Made by a program: the position numbers and the translations under genes. This document shows, piece after piece, positions 22,360 to 34,179 of a stretch of 64,000 nt of DNA (the stretch's first letter is position 1; every line of letters begins with the position of its first letter). The stretch comes from Rhizophagus irregularis (taxonomy: Eukaryota; Glomeromycota; Glomeromycetes; Glomerales; Glomeraceae). The notes below the pieces were generated by a model that saw only the letters and a program-made list of their open reading frames with translations, made no database searches and had not been told where the DNA came from. The stretch lies in contig NC_089445.1 of the NCBI RefSeq assembly GCF_026210795.1, positions 3,720,001 through 3,784,000 of the forward strand, given 5' to 3'.

Positions 22360-22860
22360 TTACCTATTGTATTCGATTATTACTAAGTCTGCAACTGTTG
22401 GTAACTCTTTTGGAATTAATACTCTTGAGCAAACTTGATTCCATGTCTTTTCAAAATATTTGATATATTTTGTTTTGAGTTCACCGCAATACATAATCGA
22501 TGATAAATACCTGTAGTAGTCAAATGTGTAATATTGCATAAAAAATACGTGCAATATCATATTAATGTCTTTTGCATAGGATAAAGTTAGGTTGATTTTC
22601 AATTTTTCAATTGCTTCTAATTGTAGCTTATGAAAATCAGCACCAAGGCTATAAACTCCACTATAGCTAGGGATTCTCCATCTAAGAGCATTTTAATATT
22701 CACCTTCAATTTGTCAAATCTTAGATTTTTGAGTATTGAAGATAGGCCTTAGACTTTTGTTATAAAGAGAAGAAATGACAACATCTTTCTCATCATTATC
22801 ACTCCAGCAATACGATTAGGAGCAGATATGTTGTGTCCATCCTGCATTATCCATTATAAA
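22360..22860 (-). pseudogene. Unrecognised gene remnant
   Basis: A minus-strand 80-aa frame (22602-22360) reads KINLTLSYAKDINMILHVFF, YYTFDYYRYLSSIMYCGELK and VLIPKELPTVADLVI. Upstream, the same direction shows broken coding-like text (RWRIPSYSGVYSLGADFHKL) with stops up to about 22860. Composition looks protein-like, but I do not recognise the family. It could be the end of a decayed host gene or part of a transposon. Confidence 0.3.
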
Positions 22861-23108
22861 AAAGAAAACGAGATTAGAGTGTTATCAGAAGATGACACAA
22901 ATGACATTTCTAATGCTTACATCATTCTCAGAAATATTATTTATGGCAATATTATCAGTGATATGGTGCGTAACATCTAAAGTCATCAACAGTCCAAAAT
23001 TTCAAAATGACGATTGTCACGTGATTTATCATGTGCAACAATTTTTATTGGATAAGAATAGCTGAATTTTGTTACATCGTTATATAAAAAAAATTATTAA
23101 AAACAAAT

Positions 23109-25370
23109 TTAATCATTTGTAAATTTATTTAACTCTTCCAAAACACATTCTGGAATTCTTCTGTGAGATTTATATTTTTTTATAGCATACTCCACCAATT
23201 TTCTATCAATATCTTTTCTACAAAGGTCCATATAACACCAAAATTTTCTTGAGAACTTTCTAATAGTTGTTAAGTTTACCGAATTAAGACTTTCATAAAC
23301 AATTTTTTGTAACCCCTTCCACAAATAATCACAATTTTCACATGAATATCTTTTAGCAACACCCCAATACCTCTCAATAAAGTTTAATTTGCAGTGAAAT
23401 TTAGGGGAAAAAATGCATTTATGGCCTGCATTTTCAATTAATTCCTTAATAGCGCCTTTTTGAGCAATAAAATTTGGTTCCAAAGATATTATTACTTGAC
23501 GTGCACAACAGGTAGTTCTTGAAATGTCTTGAATCTTTTCTTTACATTCTTTGCAGTCTAATATTAATCCTCCAGGTGGCCATTTTTCATACTCTATTAA
23601 TACTTGTTTAATTCCCTTAGGTTTACCACGAAGTTTTTCATCATGATATGTTATTAGAAACACCATTGTTTGTAACTGATTATTTGGCCCAAAGTAAGTA
23701 TTCCGCATAACTGGTTGTTTACTGCTTGAGTTTAGGTTCATTCAGCTTGCAACTAAAGCATCTTTGCTAAAAGCAGCATGATTGGAACTATTATCAAAAG
23801 CAAATACAGCTATGCAGTCTGGATATAAAGCTTCAAAAATAGAGATTGCTTTACATTCAATTTGTTCAAGAAGATGTTCTGCTGTCCAATAACCCTCTTG
23901 ATTTATGCCAGGTTTTAAAAAATATCGTGCTTTTTCAGGTATATATGGATGCTTTTCTATATCAGCTTGTTTCAAATGTAGGCGTCCATTAATCTCAGTT
24001 AGAAATTCACTTACCATTATAGATCTCCTGTTTCCTTTTTTTTGAAGTGGCATCTCACCATTTTTAGTCTATAATCCATGTTTCCCATCATTTGAATAAA
24101 AAATGCATTCATCATGAACCACAAGAACTCTTTCTTTTTCTCCTTCAGGTAAGTTAAGGTATATCTGATCCATAAATTCACCTTCATATTTGAACATGTA
24201 TTTCTCATGATTAAATATATATATTTTCTAGAAATTCTTTTCGATATTGTAAAACGTCTTTTTTTTCATGTTCATCATAGTAGATTCCACGATGGTATTG
24301 TTGAAATGAGTAACCAAGAACCTTAAGCCTTTTATTTTTATATAACCAACAAATTTATTAATATTAATTAATATAATACTTGCATATTTAATTTTAGAAT
24401 ACTTACATCTTGTTGCAGTCATTATAGTAATAGATTTTTCTCTAGCAATTCTAATAGCAGGAAATAATTCATTTTCAACAAATTTTTTAAATGTAGTTGG
24501 TGTAGTATTGAAGTTTTGTTTTCGAATCCAAATATGAATTCTTTCTGCAACATCTTCATCATCAATTACTCTAATCATTTTTTGATGTTTCCTGTGTCTA
24601 GATTCTGAAAGTTTATTATTAAGTAACCAGTACTTTGTAAAGTTTTAAATTTTTCATGCTTTTTATACATCACCATTAATATAAATTTTTTGAACAACCT
24701 TTAAACTAATATCCACCTTTTCACGTCCATTATTATTATTTAATAAGGTAAGATATTCAAATATTACTCTTTTATAATTGTATTCAATAACTGTTAATTG
24801 ATTATGTTGTTTTTTTAACTGTTCTTTTAAATCTTTTATTTTTTCAGTTATTTGGTAATTACGTGAACAAACAACTTCACTTTCTAAGTCACTTAAATTC
24901 GTATCACTTAAAATATCATTTAATGTATCTTAATTAAACAATTGTAAATCGGTAGCTTGGGTATCACTGTTATTAAAAAAATTTGTAATTTTTTTTGTGC
25001 CAGCTGCTGCTTTAGTTAATGAACCACTTGGACCATATTTATCATAATATGTTGACTTTGGTGTTTTACCTATCTTATATGGTTCTCATTTTATTTTTTC
25101 TAAATGATTGTCATCTTTCCATATCAAGCCAAAATTTTTTATTCTTTGATAAATCTTAAGTTCAGCTTCCATATTCTCCAGATCATCCCATTCACTATCA
25201 TTATCATCACCTCAATCTTCATCTTCATCAAAGAATTCTTCAACCAACGCATCACCACTGTTATTATCAATTAATTGCTGGCTATTCTTATTTGCTTTTT
25301 TATCAAATTTACTATCTATGGTGCGTATTTGCTCCTTTAATTTTCTTTTCTATTTGAAAAGAAGCGGCAT
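23109..25370 (-). pseudogene. DDE_3-type (Tc1/mariner-like) transposase, multiply broken
   Basis: Reading minus from 25370: a charged N-terminus (MPLLFK, KRKLKEQIRTIDSKFDKKAN), a linker (YDKYGPSGSLTKAAAGTKKI), then VIDDEDVAERIHIWIRKQNF and TTFKKFVENELFPA. An intron near 24410-24330 precedes VLGYSFQQYHRGIYYDEHEK-like text in a shifted frame. The catalytic core follows: VLVVHDECIFYSNDGKHG (first Asp), KGNRRSIMVSEFL, AVFAFDNSSNHAAF (second Asp), FSPKFHCKLNFIERYWGVAK (catalytic Glu), and a tail YKSHRRIPECVL ending at 23109. This family is widespread in fungi and cuts DNA by a DDE mechanism. Stops occur at MPLLFK*, DED* , IK* , LFN* and HGL*, plus frameshifts, so it is inactive. Direct TTGTCACGTGATT motifs lie on both sides (about 23008 and 25435). 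No terminal repeats were found. Confidence 0.75.
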
Positions 25371-25399
25371 TTGCAATTTTTCATTGTTAAAAAAAAAAA

Positions 25400-26570
25400 A
25401 AAATTTTAACAATATTTTATAGTGATTGATTATTGTCACGTGATTATAATCTCGCATTTTTATTGGTCGATTTGTAGATTTACCCCTGTAAATACCCCTG
25501 CAAAATTAGTCTGAATTTGGCCAACTAATATTAATGTACCATATTTTTAAATGCTAATAACTTCATAAATAATTAAGTTAATTGAAAATGTAAGCCGATT
25601 TTCTGAAAGAGCACAGCATAAATTATATAAAAATCGGTTTAATTATTTAATAATATGCAAATTAAAAATTAGATACATTTTAAATATATGCTAAATTTTT
25701 GATAACTTTAGGTATTACGTACCATATGACTCTACGATTAGATATGGGAACAGTTCGTTCAGTTCCATTTTTATTCACCGTCGGTTACATATAAGTTCCC
25801 ATTAAGAAAAATATGAGCTATATGTGTCAAATTAAAGACATCATATATTGATTATGAATTAAAAAAATTTTGATTGGTTACCAATCAATAGTTGATTCAT
25901 GATCATCATAATTTTGATATTGATCATATTTTGAACCAGTTTTTAGAACTGGTTCGGAACCAGTTCAGTTCAATTTTTAAAAGTTACTTCACTAAAAATG
26001 GCCAATTTTTTGAAATATTTTTATGACCTAGATACAATAGCTTTCAAAACAATTGTGCAATTATTTTGTAAAATTTTTAAAATATATCAAGATATATTTA
26101 AGGTATTTTTGAGATTAAAATATTACTAAAATAATATCAAAGTTAATTATATTATAATAATAAAATAATAAAAATATTAAAAAATTATTGTGATATTATT
26201 TTGAGTTATTTTTATAAATCTAGATACAATATAATTACAAAATAATAGCAAAAATATAATAAAAATATTTTGATGTATTAAATGTATTTTTGTAGTATTT
26301 TAAAATTATTACAAAATCATTTCAAAAAATTGGCCATTTTTAGTAAAGTATTAAAAATTGTTTTAACTTATAAATTTTCTTTTTTTTATTTATTGTAAAA
26401 ATATTAGTGTTTCTCTATTTCCCAATAAGATTTTTGGCTTATATAAGTTCAAAACTCACAAGATTTTGATCAGTTCTAAAAACTGCTCAAAATTACGTAA
26501 TCAAATTGACCCCATTCCTATTCACGATAGGACAATCTTAAATAATATGAACCAAATTAACTATTATTTT
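25400..26570. other. AT-rich spacer
   Basis: A poly(A) run at 25389-25402 and long AT-rich text follow. GAACCAGTTCAGTT / AACTGGTTCGGAACC palindromic motifs lie near 25930-25970. No gene or RNA recognised. Confidence 0.45.
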
Positions 26571-26589
26571 GAAGACTGATGTTAACAAT

Positions 26590-27758
26590 TTATGCTAACC
26601 TTATATTTAGTAGAACTTTCTCCTGTCTGTGTAATGAAAGGATTATGGTCATCTTTGTATATTATGCCTATATTAAAATTACTGTAGTCGCTTGGCTTTA
26701 AAAGGAATACAGATTAGAAATGTATTGCTTTACAATATAATACAGAACGTAAAACAAAATTGATCAGTCAGGAACTGAGCTACGCTCAAAATCCTGAAAG
26801 AATTTCTTGTAGAATTCAAGTCAAGAAATTTACTGAAAAAAGAGATGAATCAGTTTTCTTCTCCTTAGCTGAACTAGATGATTTGTCATCTACTCTTCTC
26901 TGTCATTCTGAAGTTCATCCTTTATCAACTTCAATAGTAGTAGTTTTAATCTACACCAGAATTATTTTCGTTTATGATCAAATTTAGGGAAGAGTCTGGT
27001 TTCAAATTATTGGCTAAGAAATAAAGGAAACTTACGGGCTTTTGTTTTTTTTCTTCTCTCATTTCTTCAATGCCTGATTGTTTACGATTTTTATAAAATC
27101 TTTTATTCTCTCAAATAATATTGGAAGATCTACCAATTTGTATTTCGTTACAGGTCAGATCACAAGATAAAAATACATTTTCAGCATTTATCTCTTTATT
27201 ATCCGCCATGTTATGATGTTTTGATCTAGGCAAAGATTTCAGCCAAAAGTTATCACTTATCAAGGCGTCCCATCTTTTTAGAATTAACCTTATATGAAAA
27301 AATATATAAGTTAATATATCATGGCAATCAAAAACTAAAAAACAAGAGGACTAGTCACAAGCTGACTACAGCAAAAGCGAAGTCCATAACCATGCAAAAA
27401 TGAAGTTCTATGGGTAGCTGTAGCCAATGGCAAAAGCGAAGTCCATAACCATACAAAGATGAAGTTTTATGGGTAGCTGTAGTAGCGGAGGTGAAGTCCA
27501 TAACCATGTGAAGATGAAATTCCATGGGTAGCTACTGCAAGCAAATCTGTAGTTACATAAATTATGGGAAACGCTAACCTGAAATTGTTCTTTGAGATGT
27601 ATTGCATTTTTTTTCACTTCTTCTATGCCTTGTTCTTTTATCTTCTGCAACTGTGTGTTAAATCTTCTTATTACGCTCACTTTATCTAAACTGAAGTTGC
27701 TTTTTTTCCAAAACTCGTGGTACTGAACCACGTCCCAGTTATTGCGCAGAGTGTTCAA
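26590..27758 (-). pseudogene. Decayed multi-exon gene, family unknown
   Basis: On the minus strand, exon-like blocks with plausible splice sites appear in order. The first is 27758-27580 (MNTLRNNWDVVQYHEFWKKS, VIRRFNTQLQKIKEQ). The second is about 27290-27030 (KRWDALISDNFWLKSLPRSK, NAENVFLSCDLTCNEIQIGR), ending at a GTAAGTTT donor. Then comes about 26950-26830 (TTTIEVDKGWTSEWQRRVDD) and about 26720-26590 (SNFNIGIIYKDDHNPFITQT). At least one in-frame stop (after GRSSNII) and shifts are present. Not recognised. The open plus-strand frame 26760-26987 is its antisense. Confidence 0.3.
27365..27540. repeat. ~60-bp minisatellite, three units
   Basis: Three units share GCGAAGTCCATAACCATAC, AAGATGAAGTTTTATGGGTA and GCTGTAG. 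It lies in the putative first intron of the decayed gene around it. Confidence 0.85.
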
Positions 27759-27759
27759 G

Positions 27760-30700
27760 AAATAATCAAACCCCGGTCCAGGTTCTTAAATTTCAGATAA
27801 CATGTTTTATTGCGTGAAAAATTTGTTTCTGGTTATTAGACCTCTTTTTTATTTATACTCGTCGAACACATCTTATATTTCCAAATAAAGCAAGTATATC
27901 AGATATTGCAATAGTTTAAACCTGATATAGAAGGTGCGTCTGAAGTTTTCTGATTATCACATGAACATTTGATATTTGGCTAAAAATAAAATAAAATGCG
28001 TTCATGTCACGTCTCTTATACATACATTGACCTGACGAGCAAACTACAAACTGTTAAAGATTATATAACATCTCCATTATTCTGGTAACAGCAAAATAGG
28101 AAAAATATGGAATATACAGTTAAAAAGTAACAAAAAGCTAAACACCATAATAACACTAATAATTAAGATGAAAATAAAATCACTAAATTAGCCATCTCTT
28201 GCTATTCTAAGACACCAAGTTTCATTCTAGAAAATCATGGTTTACGAAATAATTCAGGATGATTTTTGTAATTCTGTAATTGTCACACCAATGCACAATG
28301 TAAATAACAGTTATACAGACATACAGTACAGTACTGGTATCAATTGGGTTGTGATGTTTTATGCTGTGAACCGTATAAAATTTTTTGGCCTGATTTAGTG
28401 AAACTAAGCTATGCTCACCGATATTAAAATTATTCTTGGCTGACTTTATGTAGTTCCTACCAAAACGCAGAGTTTACAGGATGATCATTCCCATGACCGA
28501 ACAGGTAGTAAGGTGATGATTTTGTCACATGGTCACGTGATGGCGGCGGTTCGCATTTATCTCAGCGACTTATACAATATAATTTTTATTCAATAACTAA
28601 AATTATAAATACCAATGGATGATAAATTGCACAACACCAAAAAAAATCTAGATTCTTTTTTTATATTATTTATACTAAATGTTGTACGTGTCAACAATGA
28701 ATGATATACAATTATACATATTGGCCGATTGGAAAAATGACGTGTGATATTTTAAAAGGTTTTTTATAGCTGTGTGTAACATTTGCAAATTGGTAATGAA
28801 TGATATACTGTATTATTAATTCGGGGCGTGCAAAATACGATATATTTTTTTAGGTTGTTGATTAATTAACTTGTCAAAAAGACTAAGATTTTATTAGTAA
28901 CACAGGTAACACATTATAATGAATATTATAAGAGTAATTTACTTGAACCCTTTTTTTTATTTGTAACCATAATGCAATATATTAATATATATGTGTTATG
29001 GGGGATTAACAAATAACAAGCTATTCTGAGAATATACGGAAATAATTATCGTATTATGGAAAGATGAAAAGGAATAACTTTTTTTTGTGACATGGGCAAA
29101 GACAACAACCGGGAAAGATCCACAATCCACAAAAAAATTGTAAGCCAAATCGGAGTTATCATTATGTAATAAATTTTTTTTTTTTATATTGTAATATAAT
29201 AATGGTAATATGGCAACATCACCTTAAAAAGGTCCGGAATTTCTAAATAATAAAACGATATTTAAATTGAGTATCAATAAATAATAACAAACTCAAATAA
29301 AATATTAATAATAAATAATCACCATATATATTAAAATTGAAGGGGAGAAGGAAGAAAAGAAGAGTAGAAAAGGTAATAAAACTTAAATCGCCCCAATTCC
29401 CCAAATAATTAGGATCTACTTTTATTATTCTTTTTCTTTGTTTCGGGCTTTTCAGCTAAACGACACGAAAGTTTATTTCAAGTTGTAAACAAATTGTAAG
29501 TCGTTCGCGAAAAATAAATAAGATTTAGAAAGAACGGTAAATACCGGATAAACAAGACCATCAAAATATATTTTTCTCCTCCTTGTGTATGTGTTTAAAA
29601 GCCGCGAAAAAAAATGATCAAATGATGATAATCCTAGCTAAATATGTTTAGCTAAAAGGAAATTCAACTTTAAAAATAATGAATGAATTAAAAAAAAAAA
29701 ATGAACTCAAAATAAAATCTATTTTTATTTTTCTATTTTAATATTATCATATTTATTTGTTCACTCATTTTGTTGGTTAGTTTCAACTGCTCAATTATTT
29801 ATTCTTTTTTTTTTTATTATTATCAATTATAGCGCTTCACTTAAAACTTTTTTAATGTAAGAGATTAATAACAATATTTATTTTACATTAGTAATAATTA
29901 TATAGGGAACGCCGGACTTTAAAAGTCTTACGCTAATCTTACTGCGAAATAACCGGCGAATAAGGCATGAAATTACGATACAAGACTACAAGAGATTACC
30001 AACTCAGATCGATGATTAATTGGAATTCATATTGCTTTATTAAATTAAGTTATTATACATTAAATAAGCTAATATATGGACAATATTAACTTTCACAATA
30101 ATATGATTAACAAAAAAAAATCTATCGACAACATTAAAAAATTGGTTCTCATAACCGTCCGACCTAGTTTCAAGAAAATTTACAGAAAAAATTGCTAATA
30201 TTAATAATCAACAGGTTATTTAAAGAAAAAAAAGTTAAAATTTGGGACTACCATTTATTTTTACCTTACAAATATATAAAATTTTTAAATAAAAATACCG
30301 TCCACCGACCTCAAGATTTTAAATCCATGAAACGAGAACCAATTTTTTAAACATTGTGTCGCCTAATTTTATATATACGGTTTATAGACTTGCTTCGTTA
30401 AACTGTATACAGAATTTTATTAAAGTTTCGTTATATTAATAAATAATTTGTGTAACAAATGATTAACTTATAATGCCACATGGTAATACAATTTCTTGTA
30501 TGAAAACATTAATAATCATTGCATTGAATTTTCTTTCATCTTTTTGTGAATTGACGATCTTTTTTTTTTTTGAAACTTTTTTTGAAACACTATTACTAGA
30601 GTCTAGACTCTAGAGTAAAAAATATCATCGATTGTTTACCATCCCTATAAAAAATTTTTATCCGTTATTTCTGTAAAAACTCCGTCTTTCATGGATCCAT

Positions 30701-31780
30701 TCACAATTCCGGAAATATGAGCCTTTTACGGAAAAAGATGGAATATAAAAAACGGGCCGACATTTTTTACAGAGCTATAATGTTTAGGACATTTTTACGC
30801 TTACATTACTTATTTTTATGCATAAATCCTTTTAGATTTACATCTGTGCCATTTATCTTACGTTATACGCAAATATAAATACAAGTATCTTTTTTTTGAG
30901 CCCTATTAGAGTTCTAAAAAAAACTATTATTAACTCCTTTGCTGCAACATTTATTATTTACATGAATTATAAGTTCTCCCATTGCGTTTTTTTTTGGACC
31001 CTACTACAAGAGATTTTTTTTTAAAAAAATATTATTAACATGATCTTCAGGCATTTCTTTTTATGCTATTTTTATGTAACCTTATAAATGTACCGTAACC
31101 ATTTTATGCATTAATCTCCTAGTATGTTGTCAACCTTTTTATTATACCATTTATAAATTTCTTTAAGGGTTCTAAAAAAAACTATTATCAAACTTCTTTG
31201 CATAACATTTGTTATTTACATGATCCCAACCCTTGGCCATTGCAGCTTGCAATTTTTTTTTTGGACCTACGAAAGTTTTTTTTAAAAAAAAATGGTATCG
31301 AAATAAACTCCAGAATAAGCAATTATCGGTTAATAACAAACTCTTTTTTTAATTAGAAGGGAACACAATTTTATATTTTAAAGTTGTGTTTATGTTTGCA
31401 TCAAATTATAGATCATGATGTACTATTTATATATTTGAATGTAATCGAAATAAAGGATTATGCCGAACAACTTTTTTTTTTTTTAAACATGCTTGTCATA
31501 ATTGTCATACCGTTTTTTGATCCTTTTAATACACCTTAATACACACCTTAATATACCGATGAAATTATGAAAACGCGAATATAAATACAGGTATTTTAAA
31601 TCTTATCAACCTCCCAAGTCCCAACCTTGCAATTGATGACCTTTTAATTGTAAAAAATATTATCACTCTCTTTGGCGTTTGGCCAAAATATTTAACATCG
31701 TCCTCTATAAGATACCAATCATTGACTTGTATTTATTATTTCTCTTTTTTTGGTTTCATTTTTTCTTTTTGCTATTCCTC
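27760..31780. other. Long AT-rich intergenic region
   Basis: Four kilobases without a supported gene. Visible items are a CTAGAGTCTAGACTCTAG perfect palindrome (30596-30613), numerous poly-T runs, and the diverged direct repeat at 30890-31290. GGTCACGTGATGGCGGCGGT at about 28544 is an isolated GC-richer patch that could be a promoter element, but no gene follows it. Confidence 0.45.
30890..31290. repeat. ~120-bp diverged direct repeat
   Basis: The segment from about 30905 (GAGTTCTAAAAAAAACTATT) to 31030 recurs from about 31168 (GGGTTCTAAAAAAAACTATT) to 31290. Both contain a TTGC..AACATTT.TTATTTACATGA stretch and end at TTTTTTTTGGACC followed by a T-rich run. Confidence 0.65.
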
Positions 31781-31789
31781 TCTATTAAA

Positions 31790-31905
31790 GTTCATGTAAA
31801 ACATATATAGGCACATTCAGATTTAATTCAGTTCTCTATATTAAAGTTCATATAAAACATAAATATAGCACATTCAGATTTAATTCAGTTCTCCTTTTAA
31901 GAAGA
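31790..31905 (+). promoter_or_regulatory. Duplicated promoter segment of the small-protein gene
   Basis: A ~57-bp unit is present twice in tandem. Each copy has TTAAAGTTCAT, AAAACATA, a TATA-like AAATATAG or ATATATAG, CACATTCAGATT and TTAATTCAGTTCTC. The TTAATTCAGTTCTC motif recurs ~30 bp after the TATA-like hairpin of the paralogue (42047-42060), so it probably marks the transcription start. The duplication gives this copy two candidate starts. Confidence 0.55.
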
Positions 31906-31955
31906 AAAAAATCTAATTTCTTCAAGAATTTTTATAAATATATAAAATTTTTACA

Positions 31956-32249
31956 ATGGATCATGAACAACCACCAACAAATCAAACAATAAATGCAACT
32001 CAAATGGAACGTGCTCCTTCAAAAATTCCACGCGATAACTTAAACATTTCTTGCGACTTTTCAGATACAACATCTAACAATCCATCGTCCTACACTAGTT
32101 TTGCTATTCGTAGACGCCGAAATCAACGACGGTTAAGACATGAAATTACAATTAATACGTATATATTGAATCACATAAGACGATTACCGAGACAAAACAC
32201 AAACGTTCCATTTACAAATCAATTTTTTAATGGATCCACTTTCCCCTAA
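31956..32249 (+). CDS. Small basic protein, 97 aa, unrecognised family (copy 1)
   Basis: Intact frame from ATG (after TATAAAATTTTTACA) to TAA. The N-terminal half is polar and Asn/Thr/Pro-rich (HEQPPTNQTINATQ, CDFSDTTSNNPSSYTSF). The centre is very basic (AIRRRRNQRRLRHEI), followed by INTYILNHIRRLPRQNTN and a conserved end FTNQFFNGSTFP. No signal peptide or membrane segment. The Arg cluster could be a nuclear localisation or RNA-binding segment (inference). A paralogue at 42152-42394 has the same frame with an in-frame 51-base difference, and homology continues in both untranslated regions. A third copy at 63288 is dead. Family unknown to me. Confidence 0.65.
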   Translation: MDHEQPPTNQTINATQMERAPSKIPRDNLNISCDFSDTTSNNPSSYTSFAIRRRRNQRRLRHEITINTYILNHIRRLPRQNTNVPFTNQFFNGSTFP

Positions 32250-32480
32250 AAATGATCCATCGCTTATTAATTAAATAACATATCTTCGCTTACGTTTAAT
32301 CGAAATCGTTATTCTAATTCCGTCCGCATTCAAACGCAAAATCTGTATATGACATATCTCAAACATCATTGGCAAATCTACTCACTTTCGAAGTTAATTT
32401 TATCGATCTAATAATCTTCATAACAAAAAATTTCGGCAAAATTTATGTATCGAACATTATTCGTTAATAATGATCACCAC
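32250..32480 (+). other. Conserved 3' untranslated/downstream region
   Basis: About 230 bases after the stop remain similar to the sequence after the paralogue's stop (42395-42600), for example GCTTATTAATT, TTCGAAGTTAATTT, TTATCGATC and ATTCGTTAATAATGATCA. Thus the duplicated unit includes 3' flanking sequence, which suggests DNA-level duplication. The rest (32480-33770) is AT-rich spacer with no gene recognised. Confidence 0.6.
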
Positions 32481-33774
32481 CAATATTTTATTATTTAAAT
32501 ATGTTAAATTAATACATACACAAGTATACATTTCATTCAAACAAATACTTCAAAATTTTTACTATTTTCTGAGCGAAAAATTAAGCTTATTCCATGATTT
32601 TTTTAATACTACTATTATTAATATGGATTGTTGTATAAGTATATATTATATTTTGAAACTTTTTCTTTTTTTATTTTCTCCATGAAAATACTGTATCCGA
32701 CGACTACTATTAGTACGTTTTGGTTCTTAAGACTATAACAGTCACTGGACATTTCCGGAATCAGGGTCACTAATTAAATTTAATGTGACTTGTCGATTTA
32801 TGATTTATTAGTAAATACTGGTTTTTTCATCACATGTAAACTTTAATTTTTATCCAATAAAATTATGCGTAAAAAAATTTTTTTTTCTTACAGACACGCC
32901 GATATAATTTTCCAAGGGTTGTTTATTAATGAGTTAGAAGAATCTCTCCTTGAAGTTGACTATTTTTTCGTTAAAATACTATAAATTTACAAATAAATAA
33001 ATAGAATATTTTCACCTATAAAAGCAAATTTAACCTTCAAAACTATACTACTTTTATTTAAGATCTTGTTTTTAAAAGAAAATAATATTATTTTAGTTGG
33101 TGGCCGTCATATAAATCTGATGTGGGAAAAGGATAATAGAAAAAAAGTTGGTGAAGTTTAGAAGTTTCTGTATTAAACTAAACATTTTTTTGGTTCTGAC
33201 GCTTAATGTATAATAAAGAATTCACCTTCTCAGCTTTTTATCAACAACGTATGTATAAACTTCCTCTTGTTATATTAAGTCAAATGACAAATTCTATATA
33301 ATAATATATGCAAACAAATTTATATTGGTTTAAATTTACTGTTTATTAAATTTTATTAAAATCGCTATTTATAAAAAAAAATTGACCATAATTGGCACAT
33401 ATAAAACTTTGGTTTCAAGCGAATTGAGATGGTTTCATTTTACCACATATTCCCAAATAGTAGATGAATGTATGATAAAATTTTCAGAGTTCCCCGAAGC
33501 TTACCATATATCTGCAAATTAAGCCCAAAGCTAATTTTTGTGTTACACCGATTTTCACTATATTATTTTTACATTATATTCTAGTTATCTCGAACCAATA
33601 AATAAATAAAATTTATGGATTCGCCTAATGTGAATTAACTGCAAATGATCGACATCGTGTCCGTTTCTCAAATCACGGGATGATCGGCTAATTAGATTTC
33701 ACTTCCCGCATTGCATTCTCGCTAAAGGTCCAGCACATTTCTTCATAAAACTGGAACTCTCACAATGTAAAAAC

Positions 33775-33960
33775 ATGTCATCTGTTGAGTGGACTGACGC
33801 CCAGGTTTGCTTTCTCATTGACGAGTGAAAGCTGAGTATCATGCTACTCCAAATAAAATGTAACGACTTTTTTGGGATGACATCGCTAGACAAGAATGTT
33901 ATTCCGATCAAGAGGAAAAAATTTGCAACCCTATTTTTTCCTTATGCACCACATAAAAAC
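33775..33960 (+). pseudogene. Myb/SANT-like (trihelix) domain fragment
   Basis: Plus-strand text VEWTDAQVCFLIDE, a TGA where Arg (CGA) would be usual, then after a shift KAEYHATPNKM and LFWDDIARQECYSDQEEK. The spacing of W..A...LI.E and FWDDIA fits the trihelix Myb/SANT-like DNA-binding domain often found in transposon or transposon-derived genes. Two stops and one frameshift. The minus-strand open frame over the same bases is a shadow. Confidence 0.4.
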
Positions 33961-34179
33961 GTATTCTTTGAACTTACAGGCGCAGTAACCGATGCACAAT
34001 GATGGTAACTTAGCCGTGGTATTAATGTTAAAAAGGTAAAGATGCGTCATTTTATTATTGTGTATTAAACTTACTTTATATACTGTATATTTAGATATTA
34101 TAAAAAATTTTACAGTGAATTTTACAGTGAATTTACATTAATATAAGTAAATAATGGGATGAAAATAGCTGAACTGATC

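Noticed and set aside
32470-32685. 71-aa hydrophobic frame downstream of the small-protein gene
   Set aside because: AT-rich Phe/Leu/Ile text in a 3' flank, not conserved in the paralogue.
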